Origin: Chryseobacterium defluvii | GTDB lineage: Bacteria > Bacteroidota > Bacteroidia > Flavobacteriales > Weeksellaceae | DNA: 64,000 nt | Assembly: GCF_014204415.1 (NCBI RefSeq) | Contig: NZ_JACHLE010000001.1 | Coordinates: 1,736,001-1,800,000, forward strand | Direction of reading: 5' to 3' | Part shown: piece by piece, positions 8,932-18,333 of the stretch | Layout of the letters: each line of letters starts with the position of its first letter | Position numbering within the stretch: position 1 is the first letter of the stretch | The notes under the pieces: model-generated | Told to the model about the DNA's origin: nothing | Seen by the model: the letters and a program-made list of their open reading frames with translations, nothing else | Database searches by the model: none | Made by a program: the position numbers and the translations under genes

Positions 8932-8995
8932 ATGCTTCGTGAACTACGTTCGTAAACTTTCAGTTTACGAACGTAGTTCACGAAGCATTTTTCAT
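8932..8995. repeat. 27-bp perfect inverted repeat
   Basis: Arms 8932-8958 and 8962-8988 are perfect reverse complements around a 3-nt loop, and T residues follow the right arm on +. It sits between the hemH terminator and the end of the AraC-type gene. It may be a second terminator on + or a small mobile or repeat element; the length of the perfect match is unusual for a simple terminator. Confidence 0.85.
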
Positions 8996-9013
8996 TTGAT
9001 CTCTGCCTAAAAA

Positions 9014-9877
9014 CTACACACTCACTTTATTATGAGAATAGTCTTTAATAAATTCTGAAGGTGTTTTTTCCGTATACTTTTTGAACATTCTGTTAAAATA
9101 CGTTACATTATTGAATCCGCAGCTGTAGCTGCTTTCTGAAATGGTCTTATCCTGTGCCATCATCAGGCATGCCTTATTGATACGGTAACGGTTAACAAAC
9201 TCCGTGAACGTGATCTGGGTTGCTTTTTTGAAGAAGTTACAAAAGGCGGGCAATGTAAGGTTGGCCAGTTTTGCGACATCATCTATATTGATCTCCTTGT
9301 CATAATTATGTTCGACATAGGTGAAAATATTTTCCAGGCGGGTTTTATTTCTGGAGATGATCGTATAGGGCATGATTTCATTATTCAGCAGTTCATAGTC
9401 TTTGCATTTTGAGAGTTCAAAAAGAATTTCCAGTAATAAAAGATATCTTCTGTACCCCTCGGATTCCTGCATGTGCCTGAGTTTTGGAAGCATTGCCTTT
9501 TTGATCTTATGATGAAAATGGATGCCGTATTTTGAAAGTTCCAGAAGGTTCTTAATAGATCTTGCTTCCACTTCCTGCTGGGGAAACTGTAAAATTTCCT
9601 CTCTAAACTGGAGTACAATCTCTTCATGCGGATCTATGGAATTCAGTCCGAAACCGGAATGGGGAATATTGGAACCGATCAGGACGAGGTCTCCATTTGT
9701 ATAATTGCTTTTATGATATCCTACGTGGCGGGTCCCGCTGCCGGAAACTACACACACCAGTTCAATTTCGGGATGGTAATGATAGGCCCATTTAAATTCA
9801 GAAATGGGAGAATTATTGTGTATCATGCGAAAAGAGCTTTTTTCATCCGGAACTACTCTTTCAAAAGTAACTTTCAT
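9014..9877 (-). CDS. AraC-family transcriptional regulator, probable trehalose-cluster regulator
   Basis: A 287-residue regulator. The N-terminal cupin has the pattern WAYHYHPEIELVCVVSGSGTRHVG (about residues 30-55). The C-terminal ~100 residues form a double HTH of AraC type (YDKEINIDDVAKLANLTLPAFCNFFKKAT and ISESSYSCGFNNVTYFNRMFKKYTEKTPSEF). It is divergent from the MFS importer and trehalase genes across a 123-bp gap, so it probably controls them in response to a sugar. Two direct repeats of TTAATCGT (9882-9889, 9892-9899) with a 10-bp period lie just before its start and could be a binding site. Confidence 0.87.
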   Translation of the reverse strand: MKVTFERVVPDEKSSFRMIHNNSPISEFKWAYHYHPEIELVCVVSGSGTRHVGYHKSNYTNGDLVLIGSNIPHSGFGLNSIDPHEEIVLQFREEILQFPQQEVEARSIKNLLELSKYGIHFHHKIKKAMLPKLRHMQESEGYRRYLLLLEILFELSKCKDYELLNNEIMPYTIISRNKTRLENIFTYVEHNYDKEINIDDVAKLANLTLPAFCNFFKKATQITFTEFVNRYRINKACLMMAQDKTISESSYSCGFNNVTYFNRMFKKYTEKTPSEFIKDYSHNKVSV

Positions 9878-9881
9878 TCAA

Positions 9882-9899
9882 TTAATCGTATTTAATCGT
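9882..9899. repeat. Direct repeat TTAATCGT x2, candidate regulator site
   Basis: Two identical 8-mers spaced one helical turn apart, between the start codon of the AraC-type gene and the divergent importer promoter region. Confidence 0.35.
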
Positions 9900-10000
9900 T
9901 AAAAATAATAATTATATTAATATAGTTCAAATATTGATTTATTGTGTTAAATTAATGTTAAGTCAAATGCTTCTATCTTAGCCAACAAGAAATAAGTTTA

Positions 10001-11230
10001 ATGAAAAATTTCAATATAAAGATAGTTTTATTCTTAAATTATTTTGTTTTTGCCATCCTGCTGAATTCTGTAGGTACCGTTATTTTGCAGGTACAGCAGA
10101 ACTTCGGGATCTCGAAATCAGCAGCAAGTGTCCTGGAAGGTTTTAAAGATCTTCCGATCGCTATCTGCTCATTCATTTTAGCCTCGTTTTTACCAAAGAT
10201 AGGAATTAAGAATTCAATGCTTATCGCCTTGTTTCTGGTGACCTGCATGTGTTTTGTGATGCCTTTTTCAAATGATTTCTGGTTTTTTAAGTTATTATTT
10301 GCTATTGTAGGGATTTCCTTTGCGTTAATAAAAATATCGGTTTTTACCTCTATAGGCCTTGTCACTGAAAATGATAAAGAGCATTCAAGCTTTATGGGAT
10401 TTCTGGAAGGATTTTTCATGGTAGGTGTGTTGATGGGAAATGTTCTTTTCAGTCTGTTTATAGATGACCACAATCCTAAGTCTACGGAGTGGCTGAATGT
10501 ATATTGGGTTTTGGGAGGGCTTTCGCTGGCATCATTTTTATTTCTCTTCTTTTCTAAGCTGGATGAAAGAGAGGCAAAGAGCGAAAAGACAGATCTTATA
10601 GGGGATGTTAAAAACAGTATAAGCTTACTTAGCTATAAAAAAGTTTTATTCTTTCTTCTGTGTGCATTTCTTTTCGTTTTGGTAGAACAAAGCTTCCAGA
10701 CCTGGACACCCACATTTTATAAAGAGATCCTGAAATTGCCGACTTCCATGAGTATTCAGGCGGCAGCTGTTCTGGCAGGAGCATTTGCTTTAGGGAGATT
10801 TTTATCAGGATTTTTCTCTAGAAAATTCAACTGGATCTATGTGGTTTCTTTTTGTATTATTGGCTTTGCCATCAGCATACTGCTTGTATTACCTCTGACT
10901 CATAACATTCATATTGACGTAAATACAGGTTGGTTAAACGCGCCGCTCGTCGTGTATCTGTTTCCATTGATGGGCGGTTTTCTTGCTCCGATCTATCCGA
11001 GCATCAATTCTATTATCCTGTCTTCTATTCCTAAATACCTGCATAGTGCTATGTCTGGCCTTATTGTAGTATTTTCTGCAATCGGCGGAACGATCGGTTC
11101 TATTATTACCGGGTTTGTATTTCAGGAGTTCAGCGGACAGCATGCTTTTTATCTTTCATTGATCCCGCTCTCATTGCTTCTTGTTTCAGCAATTTTTATG
11201 AGCAGATTAACAATAAATTCTAAAAAATAA
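10001..11230 (+). CDS. MFS transporter, probable trehalose/sugar importer
   Basis: Major facilitator protein of 409 residues with about 12 hydrophobic segments spread over the whole length (for example IVLFLNYFVFAILL, VLFFLLCAFLFVLVEQ, IYVVSFCIIGFAISILLVL). The FRLSGF-like GRFLSGFFSRKF segment in the second half and the SKSAASVLEGFKDLP start match Bacteroidota sugar MFS proteins. The stop codon overlaps the trehalase start (TAATG, 1 base), so the two are translationally coupled. Because the trehalase has no signal peptide, this importer most likely brings trehalose across the inner membrane. Substrate is inferred from context. Confidence 0.87.
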   Translation: MKNFNIKIVLFLNYFVFAILLNSVGTVILQVQQNFGISKSAASVLEGFKDLPIAICSFILASFLPKIGIKNSMLIALFLVTCMCFVMPFSNDFWFFKLLFAIVGISFALIKISVFTSIGLVTENDKEHSSFMGFLEGFFMVGVLMGNVLFSLFIDDHNPKSTEWLNVYWVLGGLSLASFLFLFFSKLDEREAKSEKTDLIGDVKNSISLLSYKKVLFFLLCAFLFVLVEQSFQTWTPTFYKEILKLPTSMSIQAAAVLAGAFALGRFLSGFFSRKFNWIYVVSFCIIGFAISILLVLPLTHNIHIDVNTGWLNAPLVVYLFPLMGGFLAPIYPSINSIILSSIPKYLHSAMSGLIVVFSAIGGTIGSIITGFVFQEFSGQHAFYLSLIPLSLLLVSAIFMSRLTINSKK

Positions 11231-12708
11231 TGAACAAACAGCTATATATTAATGAAATTCAGGCTCTTTTTGAGGATGTTCAGAGAGCCCGGATTTTTGA
11301 GGATCAGAAAATGATGACCGACGCGGTGCCATTGTTTCCTGTTTCCGAGATCAATGATAAGTATGCAAAAGAAAAACATGAGCAGGGTTTTGATTTAAAA
11401 GCTTTTGTTTTATCAAATTTTGATTTTTTAGGGGCAAAAATATCGATTCATAGAGAGGAAAATTTACCAATAGAACGGCATATAGAAAAACTTTGGGATG
11501 AACTTACACGCACGGCATACGAGGAAAAGGGAACTCTTCTGAAACTTCCCAAACCTTATATAGTTCCGGGAGGGCGCTTTAATGAATTCTTTTATTGGGA
11601 CAGCTATTTTATCATGCTCGGGTTACAGGTTTCCGGAAGAATTGAGATGATGGAGAATATTATAGAGAACTGTTCCTATCTTATTCAGAGCGTAGGATTT
11701 GTTCCTAATGCAAGCAGAACCCATTTCCTAAGCCGTTCTCAGCCTCCATACTTTTCTATGATGCTTGATCTGCTGTTTGAAAGCACCCATGATGAAAAAA
11801 TTTACATCAAATATTACAATACACTGGAAAAGGAATATAATTTCTGGATGAACGGTGAAGAATGGCTGGACAATGACACGGCTGTTAAAAGAGTGGTAAA
11901 AACCAGGGACGGTGATATTCTGAACCGTTATTACGATGCTGAAAATGCACCTCGTCCTGAAAGCTATATGATAGATATAGAAGACAGTGAGGATACTTTG
12001 GGAGAATTTTACAGGAATATAAGAAGTGCCTGCGAATCCGGATGGGATTTTTCCAGCAGATGGTTTGCAGACGGCGAGACCATACAGACGATAGAAACTT
12101 TGAATCTTGCCCAGGTTGACCTCAACTGCCTTTTATGGCATCTGGAGAAAACACTGGCTAAATCTTCACAACTTCAGAACGATACAGAAAAAGAACATTA
12201 TTATACTGAAAGAGCAGCAGTCCGCAGACAGATGATCGATAAGTATTTCTGGGATGAAAACTCCGGGTTATATAAAGATTATCACACAAAAAAACACAAC
12301 CATACGGCGTCTGAACATATTGCTGCTCTTTATCCTTTATTCCTTGGTCTTGCAGGTACAGAACAGGCTCTGGCTGTTGCAGAAAACATCACAGACAAAT
12401 TTCTATACAAGGGAGGGTTAATAACCACAACGAAGCAATCCGGACAGCAATGGGATATGCCTAATGCGTGGGCTCCTTATCAGTGGATAGGGTATAAAGC
12501 GATGAAAAACTATGGACTGACCCGTCTGGCCGATGAAATAAGAGACAACTGGTGCTCTAATGTGGAAAGGGTATATGATAACACGGGAAAACTGATGGAA
12601 AAATACAATGCACTGGATACCGAAACTATAGCCGGAGGAGGAGAATATCCTAACCAGGATGGGTTCGGGTGGACGAACGGGGTCTATTTAAAATTAAAAA
12701 CTAACTAA
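11230..12708 (+). CDS. treF: Trehalase, cytoplasmic (GH37)
   Basis: Hydrolyses trehalose to two glucose molecules. Both trehalase signatures are seen: PGGRFNEFFYWDSY at residues 113-126 and QWDMPNAWAP near residue 405. The catalytic acid is expected in ESGWDFSSRW (about residue 275) and the base in GGGEYPNQDGFGWTNG near the C-terminus. At 492 residues it has normal family length. There is no signal peptide, so it acts in the cytoplasm, consistent with the coupled MFS importer. The TonB receptor follows 16 bp downstream. Confidence 0.95.
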   Translation: MNKQLYINEIQALFEDVQRARIFEDQKMMTDAVPLFPVSEINDKYAKEKHEQGFDLKAFVLSNFDFLGAKISIHREENLPIERHIEKLWDELTRTAYEEKGTLLKLPKPYIVPGGRFNEFFYWDSYFIMLGLQVSGRIEMMENIIENCSYLIQSVGFVPNASRTHFLSRSQPPYFSMMLDLLFESTHDEKIYIKYYNTLEKEYNFWMNGEEWLDNDTAVKRVVKTRDGDILNRYYDAENAPRPESYMIDIEDSEDTLGEFYRNIRSACESGWDFSSRWFADGETIQTIETLNLAQVDLNCLLWHLEKTLAKSSQLQNDTEKEHYYTERAAVRRQMIDKYFWDENSGLYKDYHTKKHNHTASEHIAALYPLFLGLAGTEQALAVAENITDKFLYKGGLITTTKQSGQQWDMPNAWAPYQWIGYKAMKNYGLTRLADEIRDNWCSNVERVYDNTGKLMEKYNALDTETIAGGGEYPNQDGFGWTNGVYLKLKTN

Positions 12709-12724
12709 ACAATTTAAAAATCAT

Positions 12725-15202
12725 ATGGCTATGAAAAGAAAATCGATCTTATTATTTACCGGGATCGCTACGCTTTATTTTAATCAGGCGTATGCACAGG
12801 AAACTCCACAGGATTCCACCAGAACGGCAGCTATCGACCAGGTAGTAATCACGGGTAGTGCAAACCCTAAAAAGAAAATAGAATCCAGTACGGCGATTTC
12901 TACATTCAGTGCAAAAGAAATTCAAAAGCAAAACCCTGTAAGTACTGCAGCGTTATTACAGAAAGTTCCGGGGTTTGCAGTAGAAACATCAGGAGGTGAA
13001 GTGGGGAACAACCTTTTCGCAAGAGGTATTCCTTCTGCCGGAGCTTATGAATATGTACAGGTTCAGGAAGACGGGCTTCCGGTTTTTGAAGATGGGGCTT
13101 TGCAGTTTGCCAATGCCGATGCTTTCTTCAGAGTAGACGCTACTACAGCAAGATTGGAAGCATTAAGAGGAGGTTCAGGATCTATTTTTGCATCCAATGC
13201 TCCGGGAGGTATTATCAACTTTATTTCTAAAGAAGGTTCCAATAAGTTTACAGGGATGACCAAACTGGAAACCAGTACTTATGGACTAATGAGGGTTGAT
13301 GGAAACTTTGGAGGCGCGTTGGTTGAGGACAAATTATTTCTGAACGTAGGAGGCTTTTACAGAGTGGATAACGGGATAAGAAATCCCGGATACAAAGCCA
13401 ATAATGGCGGACAGATCAAGCTTAATCTAAAGTATGTTTTTGATAAAGGTTTTGCAAAAGTATACTATAAAAAGCTTAACGACAGAAACTTATTCTTACT
13501 TCCGATCCCTCTGATGCAGGAAGGAGATAAGATCAAGGAATTCCCGGGATTTGATGCCAATTACGGAACATATGCTTCAAGATATATCTCAAAATTAAGA
13601 GTTCCACAAGTGGGAGGCGGATATTTTGAAAGGGATCTTGAAAATGGAGTAAATCCGAATGTAGATGTCTTAGGCGGTGAATTTAAGTATGATTTAGGAG
13701 AGAATTTCAGTGTTTCCAATAAAATGAAATACACAAATATTGACCTGAATTATACGGCAATTTTCCCAAGTGGAACTCCGACCTTAGCAAAAGATTTTGC
13801 AAACGGTTATACAACTTCCGCAGGTATGGCAGCTCCGATCTTAGGAAACAACTATCAGTATTCCTATGCGGATAACGGACAAGTAGCTAACCCGATGTAT
13901 GTGCAAAAAGTTGGCTTCTGGGCAATTGATAAAAAAATGAACAATTTTGCCAATGACCTGAGATTTGATTATAAAATTGATAACTTATCAATGGCCTTAG
14001 GCTTCTATAAATCAGCTTGGAAATCTTCGCAGTCCTGGAACTGGAGTAATTTATTGGTAGAAACAAAAGATCATACAAGACTCTTAAACCTGGTAGATAC
14101 TTCTCTGGATGCTACGGATCCTAATTATTCCAGAACGTATAACGGGGTATCAGATATCTCTTGGTTAGTAAGAAACTCAGAAATCCAGGGGAGTGTAAAT
14201 GCTCTTTATTTTAACGCTGATTTCCAGGTTAATGATAAATTGAATTTGAATGGAGGGATCAGATATGACAACAATACTTATAAGGGTGTTAAGGATAAAG
14301 CATCTTGGGGAAATCAGTCGAATCTTGACAACTCAGGGCTATCTGTAGACGGAGGATCTTATAACGGATTGAACGGCTTCAATACCACTACTGCAGATAA
14401 CAGTATGCTTGTTTCCAGCGGACCATATTATTATTGGAGATATGATGTGGACAAGGTTTCTGCAACAGCAGCAGGAAACTATAAATTCAACCAAAACAAT
14501 GCGGCTTTTGCAAGATACTCTCATGGTTTCAGATCACCGATCGAAGAGGCGTACTATGATAACGCAGAGAATCTTGATAAGATAAAGCCAACTGTTACCA
14601 ATCAGTTTGAATTAGGATTCAAGCATTATCAGAGTAATTTTGATATTACTGCCATCCTGTTCAGCTCTGCATTAAATGATATTGCATTTACAGATATCTT
14701 ATCGAACGGACAGTCTGAAAATGCTTTTGGAAGTACTAAAAATTACGGATTGGAATTAGAGACCAACTGGAGATTCTTCAACAGGTTATTGGAAGTTTCA
14801 TTAAATGGAACCATTCAGGACCCTACTTTCAAGGAAATGAGACAAAGCGGAGAAGATCTTGAAGGAAATACGGTAAGAAGAATACCTAAGTTGTATTTCA
14901 CGATCAGCCCGGCTGTTAATATTACAAAAGAATGGAGAACTTACGTAAACCTTAATTATTACGGAATGCGTTATGCAGATAACTTCAATAAGCAGGAGCT
15001 TCCTTCTTTCACAGAGGTAGGAGCGGGAATGTCTTATCAGTTAGGAAAAATAAGATTTGCAGTAGATGCTACCAATATCTTTAATACTATCGGATTAACG
15101 GAAGGAGACCCAAGATCGGGAGCTACCGGTAAAGATGGTATCATCATGGCAAGGCCAATTATGGGTGCAGCTGCAAGAGCATCAATTACACTGGACTTCT
15201 AA
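12725..15202 (+). CDS. TonB-dependent outer-membrane receptor, probable trehalose uptake
   Basis: An 825-residue outer-membrane receptor. A signal peptide ends near NQAYAQ, then comes a TonB box/plug region (IDQVVITGSA, STAALLQKVPGFAVETSGGEVGNNLFARGIP, ALRGGSGSIFASNAPGGIINFISKEG) and a 22-strand type barrel that ends ASITLDF with the terminal aromatic. It lacks the N-terminal carboxypeptidase-like domain and has no SusD partner, so it is a classical receptor and not a SusC type. Position at the end of the MFS-trehalase operon points to passage of trehalose or a trehalose-containing compound across the outer membrane. An alternative start lies two codons in (MKRKS). Confidence 0.92.
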   Translation: MAMKRKSILLFTGIATLYFNQAYAQETPQDSTRTAAIDQVVITGSANPKKKIESSTAISTFSAKEIQKQNPVSTAALLQKVPGFAVETSGGEVGNNLFARGIPSAGAYEYVQVQEDGLPVFEDGALQFANADAFFRVDATTARLEALRGGSGSIFASNAPGGIINFISKEGSNKFTGMTKLETSTYGLMRVDGNFGGALVEDKLFLNVGGFYRVDNGIRNPGYKANNGGQIKLNLKYVFDKGFAKVYYKKLNDRNLFLLPIPLMQEGDKIKEFPGFDANYGTYASRYISKLRVPQVGGGYFERDLENGVNPNVDVLGGEFKYDLGENFSVSNKMKYTNIDLNYTAIFPSGTPTLAKDFANGYTTSAGMAAPILGNNYQYSYADNGQVANPMYVQKVGFWAIDKKMNNFANDLRFDYKIDNLSMALGFYKSAWKSSQSWNWSNLLVETKDHTRLLNLVDTSLDATDPNYSRTYNGVSDISWLVRNSEIQGSVNALYFNADFQVNDKLNLNGGIRYDNNTYKGVKDKASWGNQSNLDNSGLSVDGGSYNGLNGFNTTTADNSMLVSSGPYYYWRYDVDKVSATAAGNYKFNQNNAAFARYSHGFRSPIEEAYYDNAENLDKIKPTVTNQFELGFKHYQSNFDITAILFSSALNDIAFTDILSNGQSENAFGSTKNYGLELETNWRFFNRLLEVSLNGTIQDPTFKEMRQSGEDLEGNTVRRIPKLYFTISPAVNITKEWRTYVNLNYYGMRYADNFNKQELPSFTEVGAGMSYQLGKIRFAVDATNIFNTIGLTEGDPRSGATGKDGIIMARPIMGAAARASITLDF

Positions 15203-15223
15203 AGTTAGTTTTTTCATATCGAT

Positions 15224-15260
15224 AAAACCGCTCAAAATTGGGCGGTTTTATTTTTTTTAT
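15224..15260 (+). terminator. Terminator of the trehalose operon
   Basis: Stem AAAACCGCTC / GGGCGGTTTT (15224-15233 with 15240-15249, one G-T pair), followed by a run of eight T. Confidence 0.9.
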
Positions 15261-15270
15261 AATATCAATT

Positions 15271-15909
15271 CTACTTAAAAAACGGATTATACTGCTTTTC
15301 AAACCCTATCGTGGTAGGATTTCCATGCCCTGAGAACACTTGCGTATCACCATCCAGGATGAAAAGTTTGCTTTTGATGCCTTCAATTAACTGTTCATAA
15401 TTTCCTTTATAAAGATCTGTTCTTCCTATGCTGCCTTCAAAGAGGACATCACCGGAGACCATGAATTTCTGATATTCATTATGGTACACCACACTTCCCG
15501 GAGAATGCCCCGGAACATGGTAGATCTTAAACATTTCACCATCCAGATCGAGGATATCCCCTTCATTAACATACTCAATATCTACTTTCACAGCATCTAT
15601 TTTAATTCCGAATCGCATTCCGCTTGCCTGAAGCATATCCAATACTTCCTCATCCTCTTTGTGCATGCTTACAGGAACTTTAAATCGGTCAAACGCCCAC
15701 TGTAAACCAAAAACATGGTCAATATGGGCATGGGTCAGGAGTATTTTCTGAATCTTCAGCCCGTTATCAGTAATGAAACCATCAATAGCCCTGGTTTCCT
15801 GTTCGTTCATATTTCCCGGATCGATCAGCCAGGCATTTTTATTTTCATTGAAGATGATATAAGTGTTTTCGCTCGCAAAGTTGAATACGAAGCCTTGAAT
15901 CTGAAGCAT
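15271..15909 (-). CDS. MBL-fold metallohydrolase, glyoxalase II-like
   Basis: Metallo-beta-lactamase-fold enzyme of 212 residues, cytoplasmic. Metal ligands are seen in THAHIDHVFG (about residues 59-68), the HVPGHSPGSV histidine, the SGDVLFEGSIGRTDL aspartate and the final SGHGNPTTIG histidine. This is the YcbL/GloB-like hydrolase group, which often acts on glutathione- or other thiol-thioesters, but the C-terminal glutathione domain of true glyoxalase II is absent. It is divergent from the T9SS plug gene. Confidence 0.87.
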   Translation of the reverse strand: MLQIQGFVFNFASENTYIIFNENKNAWLIDPGNMNEQETRAIDGFITDNGLKIQKILLTHAHIDHVFGLQWAFDRFKVPVSMHKEDEEVLDMLQASGMRFGIKIDAVKVDIEYVNEGDILDLDGEMFKIYHVPGHSPGSVVYHNEYQKFMVSGDVLFEGSIGRTDLYKGNYEQLIEGIKSKLFILDGDTQVFSGHGNPTTIGFEKQYNPFFK

Positions 15910-15980
15910 ACGTTGAAATATTTTTCCTCAAAAATACGATATTATTAAGAAAATGATGATTTTTCGCTATCTTCGTTATA

Positions 15981-17192
15981 ATGAAAACCTTTCGATTATT
16001 TTTACTTTTTTTAAGCGGATTGGTCTTTGGGCAAAACATTCAAAGCATTCAGTTATTCAATCCCCAGACCAATGATGAAACCCCTGTGATCCGGTTTGGA
16101 GAGAGGCTGGTACTGAGTTTTGATGACCTCACCAATTCCAGTGAAATTTACAGGTATACCATTAAACATTATGACCGTAACTGGAATGATGACAATCTTT
16201 TCTTTACGGAATTTGCCAATGGAAGCCTGAATGGTCTTCTGGATCAGTTTCAGTATTCATTCAATACTTTGCAGGCTTATACCCATTATACACTGACCTT
16301 CCCGAATGAGAAGATGCAGCCAAAGATCTCAGGAAATTTTGAGCTTATTGTTTATAAGAATTCTGCCGAAAAACCACTTTTTAAGAGAAGATTTTATGTA
16401 GTTGAGGATACTGCCATCTTAGCATTGAATATTTCCAGGATTGCGGACGCTAAAAACCCTGACATCAACCAGAGAGTTGAAGTGCAGGCCGTTTCCAAAG
16501 GAGGAGACCTGTCTTCAAACGTAAACTCCATGAGCCTGAATATCGTACAGAATAATAACATGAATGTTTCGGTAAATAATATAAAACCAAGCTCCACTTT
16601 GGGAAATAAGCTGCTCTTCCAGCAGATGAATCTGACATTCCCTGGAAACAATGAGTTTTATTATTTCGACAATAAGAATATAGATATGGCTGCCGATATG
16701 GTTCGCTCTACAGAAGTGAAAGACGGGGTCAATAATACCTATCTGCATCCGGTATGGGCTTATCCGTTAAACTACCAGTATCAGCCGGATGTGAACGGTG
16801 CCTGGTACTACAGGAGAAATGATCTGGGGATCGAAAGAAATGCAGAAAGGGAAGCAGATTATGCATGGGTATATTTCTCGCTGGAATCAGATCCTTTGGA
16901 AAAAGAAATTTATATTCTGGGAGGATTTAACGACTTTAAGCCGGGCAAAGAATACCAAATGCAATATGATACCGCCAATAAAATGTATGTAGCAAAGATT
17001 TATATGAAACAAGGGTTTTATAACTATATCCTGGCAACAAAAAATTCTGATGGAACATTAAATTTCGGGGAGATCAACGGGAACTTCTGGCAGACTGATA
17101 ACCTCTATCAGGCATTCTTATATTATGCGCCTTTCGGAAGAAGCTATGACGGACTGATGGGATATGGGGAATTCAGAAGTCCTGTAAGATAA
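15981..17192 (+). CDS. Type IX secretion system plug-family protein (DUF5103)
   Basis: A 403-residue exported protein: signal peptide MKTFRLFLLFLSGLVFGQ, then the DUF5103 pattern with RFGERLVLSFDDL, YRYTIKHYDRNWN, and a C-terminal all-beta part (ESDPLEKEIYILGGFNDF, KMYVAKIYMKQGFYNYIL). Proteins of this family include the plug that closes the periplasmic end of the SprA translocon in Flavobacterium johnsoniae, so a role in the T9SS is likely. The T9SS cargo proteins at 48-50 kb show that the organism has the system. A TATCTTCG box at 15968-15975 sits 5 nt before the ATG. Confidence 0.85.
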   Translation: MKTFRLFLLFLSGLVFGQNIQSIQLFNPQTNDETPVIRFGERLVLSFDDLTNSSEIYRYTIKHYDRNWNDDNLFFTEFANGSLNGLLDQFQYSFNTLQAYTHYTLTFPNEKMQPKISGNFELIVYKNSAEKPLFKRRFYVVEDTAILALNISRIADAKNPDINQRVEVQAVSKGGDLSSNVNSMSLNIVQNNNMNVSVNNIKPSSTLGNKLLFQQMNLTFPGNNEFYYFDNKNIDMAADMVRSTEVKDGVNNTYLHPVWAYPLNYQYQPDVNGAWYYRRNDLGIERNAEREADYAWVYFSLESDPLEKEIYILGGFNDFKPGKEYQMQYDTANKMYVAKIYMKQGFYNYILATKNSDGTLNFGEINGNFWQTDNLYQAFLYYAPFGRSYDGLMGYGEFRSPVR

Positions 17193-17624
17193 TTTGGACA
17201 TTGTTTTTGCTATAACCGGTTTTACTTTGTTATTTCTGAACGAAGCGTAAGCGAAGAATATTTTTGATGCTCTGAACAGCTTATCCAGCCTTAATGGTTA
17301 ATTTTAAAAGAATAATTAATGCAGATATGATTCGACTTCGCTCAGCATGACACGGCAGAAATTATAAATTATAGATTTTAATTGAAAAAGGCACATACAC
17401 ACTTATCAGTCATCAATATATACCTTCTATCAGTCATTTCCTGTCACCCTACCCCTGAGCAAAGTCGAAGTATCTATATTTAAATTAAAACTGTTACTCG
17501 TGATGTGAAAAATTTATTCCTCGTAGATTACCCAGATTCTTCAACACAAACATCTGCCAAATCTACGGGAGAATCAAAAAAAGCTGTCCAAAAAGAACAG
17601 CCTATCTATCTAAAGTAATTTAAA
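17193..17624. repeat. 432-bp spacer with three REP-like copies
   Basis: No gene is seen. Three degenerate copies of a short repeat occur: 17227-17260 (core CTGAACGAAGCGTAAGCGAA), 17327-17351 in reverse orientation (core TTCGACTTCGCTCAG) and about 17440-17475 (core GAGCAAAGTCGAAGTATCT). The second and third face each other and could fold together. Dispersed copies of this type are common between Flavobacteriia genes. Confidence 0.7.
17576..17602 (-). terminator. Terminator of the thioredoxin-like gene
   Basis: On the minus strand GCTGTTC ... GGACAGC (17595-17601 with 17583-17589, one G-T pair), followed by seven T. Confidence 0.8.
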
Positions 17625-18179
17625 CTACTTCCACTTAATATTACATCCCATACTCGGTCTCTGGATTTCCTCCTGCGGCTCACCCAACAGAAGATTTTCA
17701 AAAGCAATGATCAGGTCTTCGCCCGTCACATCCTTATTATTCCCCGGTCTTGAGTCATCCATCTGCCCTCTGTAAATAAGATCCAGCTTTTCATCAAAAA
17801 AATAAAAATCCGGTGTACATGCTGCATCATAAGCCTTTGCTACAGACTGGCTTTCATCATACAAATAAGGAAAATCAAATTTTCTTTCAATCTGGAATTC
17901 GATCATTTTTTCAGGAGAATCAGCCGGATATTTCTCAACATCATTGGTATTCACTGCAATAAATTCTATCCCTTTTTCATGATAATCTTCGTAAAGCTCA
18001 TTGATCTTATCAATCACATGAAGAACAAAAGGACAATGGTTGCACATAAAAATCACCAATGTTCCTTTTTCTCCTTTCAGTTCCTCTAATGACTGTATTT
18101 CGTTACTCTTTGAAGGGTTCGGAAGCTCAAAAAAAGGAGCTTTGGTTCCTAATGCCAGCATATTGGATGGGGTATTCAT
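17625..18179 (-). CDS. Thioredoxin-like AhpC/TSA-family protein
   Basis: A 184-residue redoxin-fold protein without signal peptide. The active-site region reads VIFMCNHCPFVLHVID near residue 44, a CxxC in thioredoxin position, and the peroxiredoxin-like framework follows (EFIAVNTNDVEKYPADSP, YDAACTPDFYFFD, GQMDDSRPGN). This CNHCPFV subgroup is widespread and annotated as a thioredoxin family protein; its substrate is unknown. It is a single gene with its own terminator. Confidence 0.85.
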   Translation of the reverse strand: MNTPSNMLALGTKAPFFELPNPSKSNEIQSLEELKGEKGTLVIFMCNHCPFVLHVIDKINELYEDYHEKGIEFIAVNTNDVEKYPADSPEKMIEFQIERKFDFPYLYDESQSVAKAYDAACTPDFYFFDEKLDLIYRGQMDDSRPGNNKDVTGEDLIIAFENLLLGEPQEEIQRPSMGCNIKWK

Positions 18180-18277
18180 ATCCTGTATTTTTCTTTGCTG
18201 ACAAAGATAAAACTTCTTTTATGATTAACAATTGAGGTTTTTATAAAGTTGCGTTAAATGTTAAAATTAAAATTTTG

Positions 18278-18310
18278 TTTGGATAGTATAATTAAAACTT
18301 TGTAGTTTTG
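18278..18310 (+). promoter_or_regulatory. Promoter of the TetR-type gene
   Basis: TTTG at 18278-18281, a 21-bp spacer and TAGTTTTG at 18303-18310 fit the Bacteroidota consensus. The operator starts at the next base. Confidence 0.65.
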
Positions 18311-18323
18311 CTAACACTGTTAG
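18311..18323. promoter_or_regulatory. Operator copy 1 (TetR-type palindrome)
   Basis: CTAACACTGTTAG has 6-bp perfect arms around a central C and abuts the -7 box, so bound repressor would block initiation (autorepression). Confidence 0.75.
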
Positions 18324-18333
18324 TAAAAACATC

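Noticed and set aside
12725..15202. Annotation as SusC-type glycan receptor
   Set aside because: No N-terminal carboxypeptidase-like domain and no SusD-like gene next to it.
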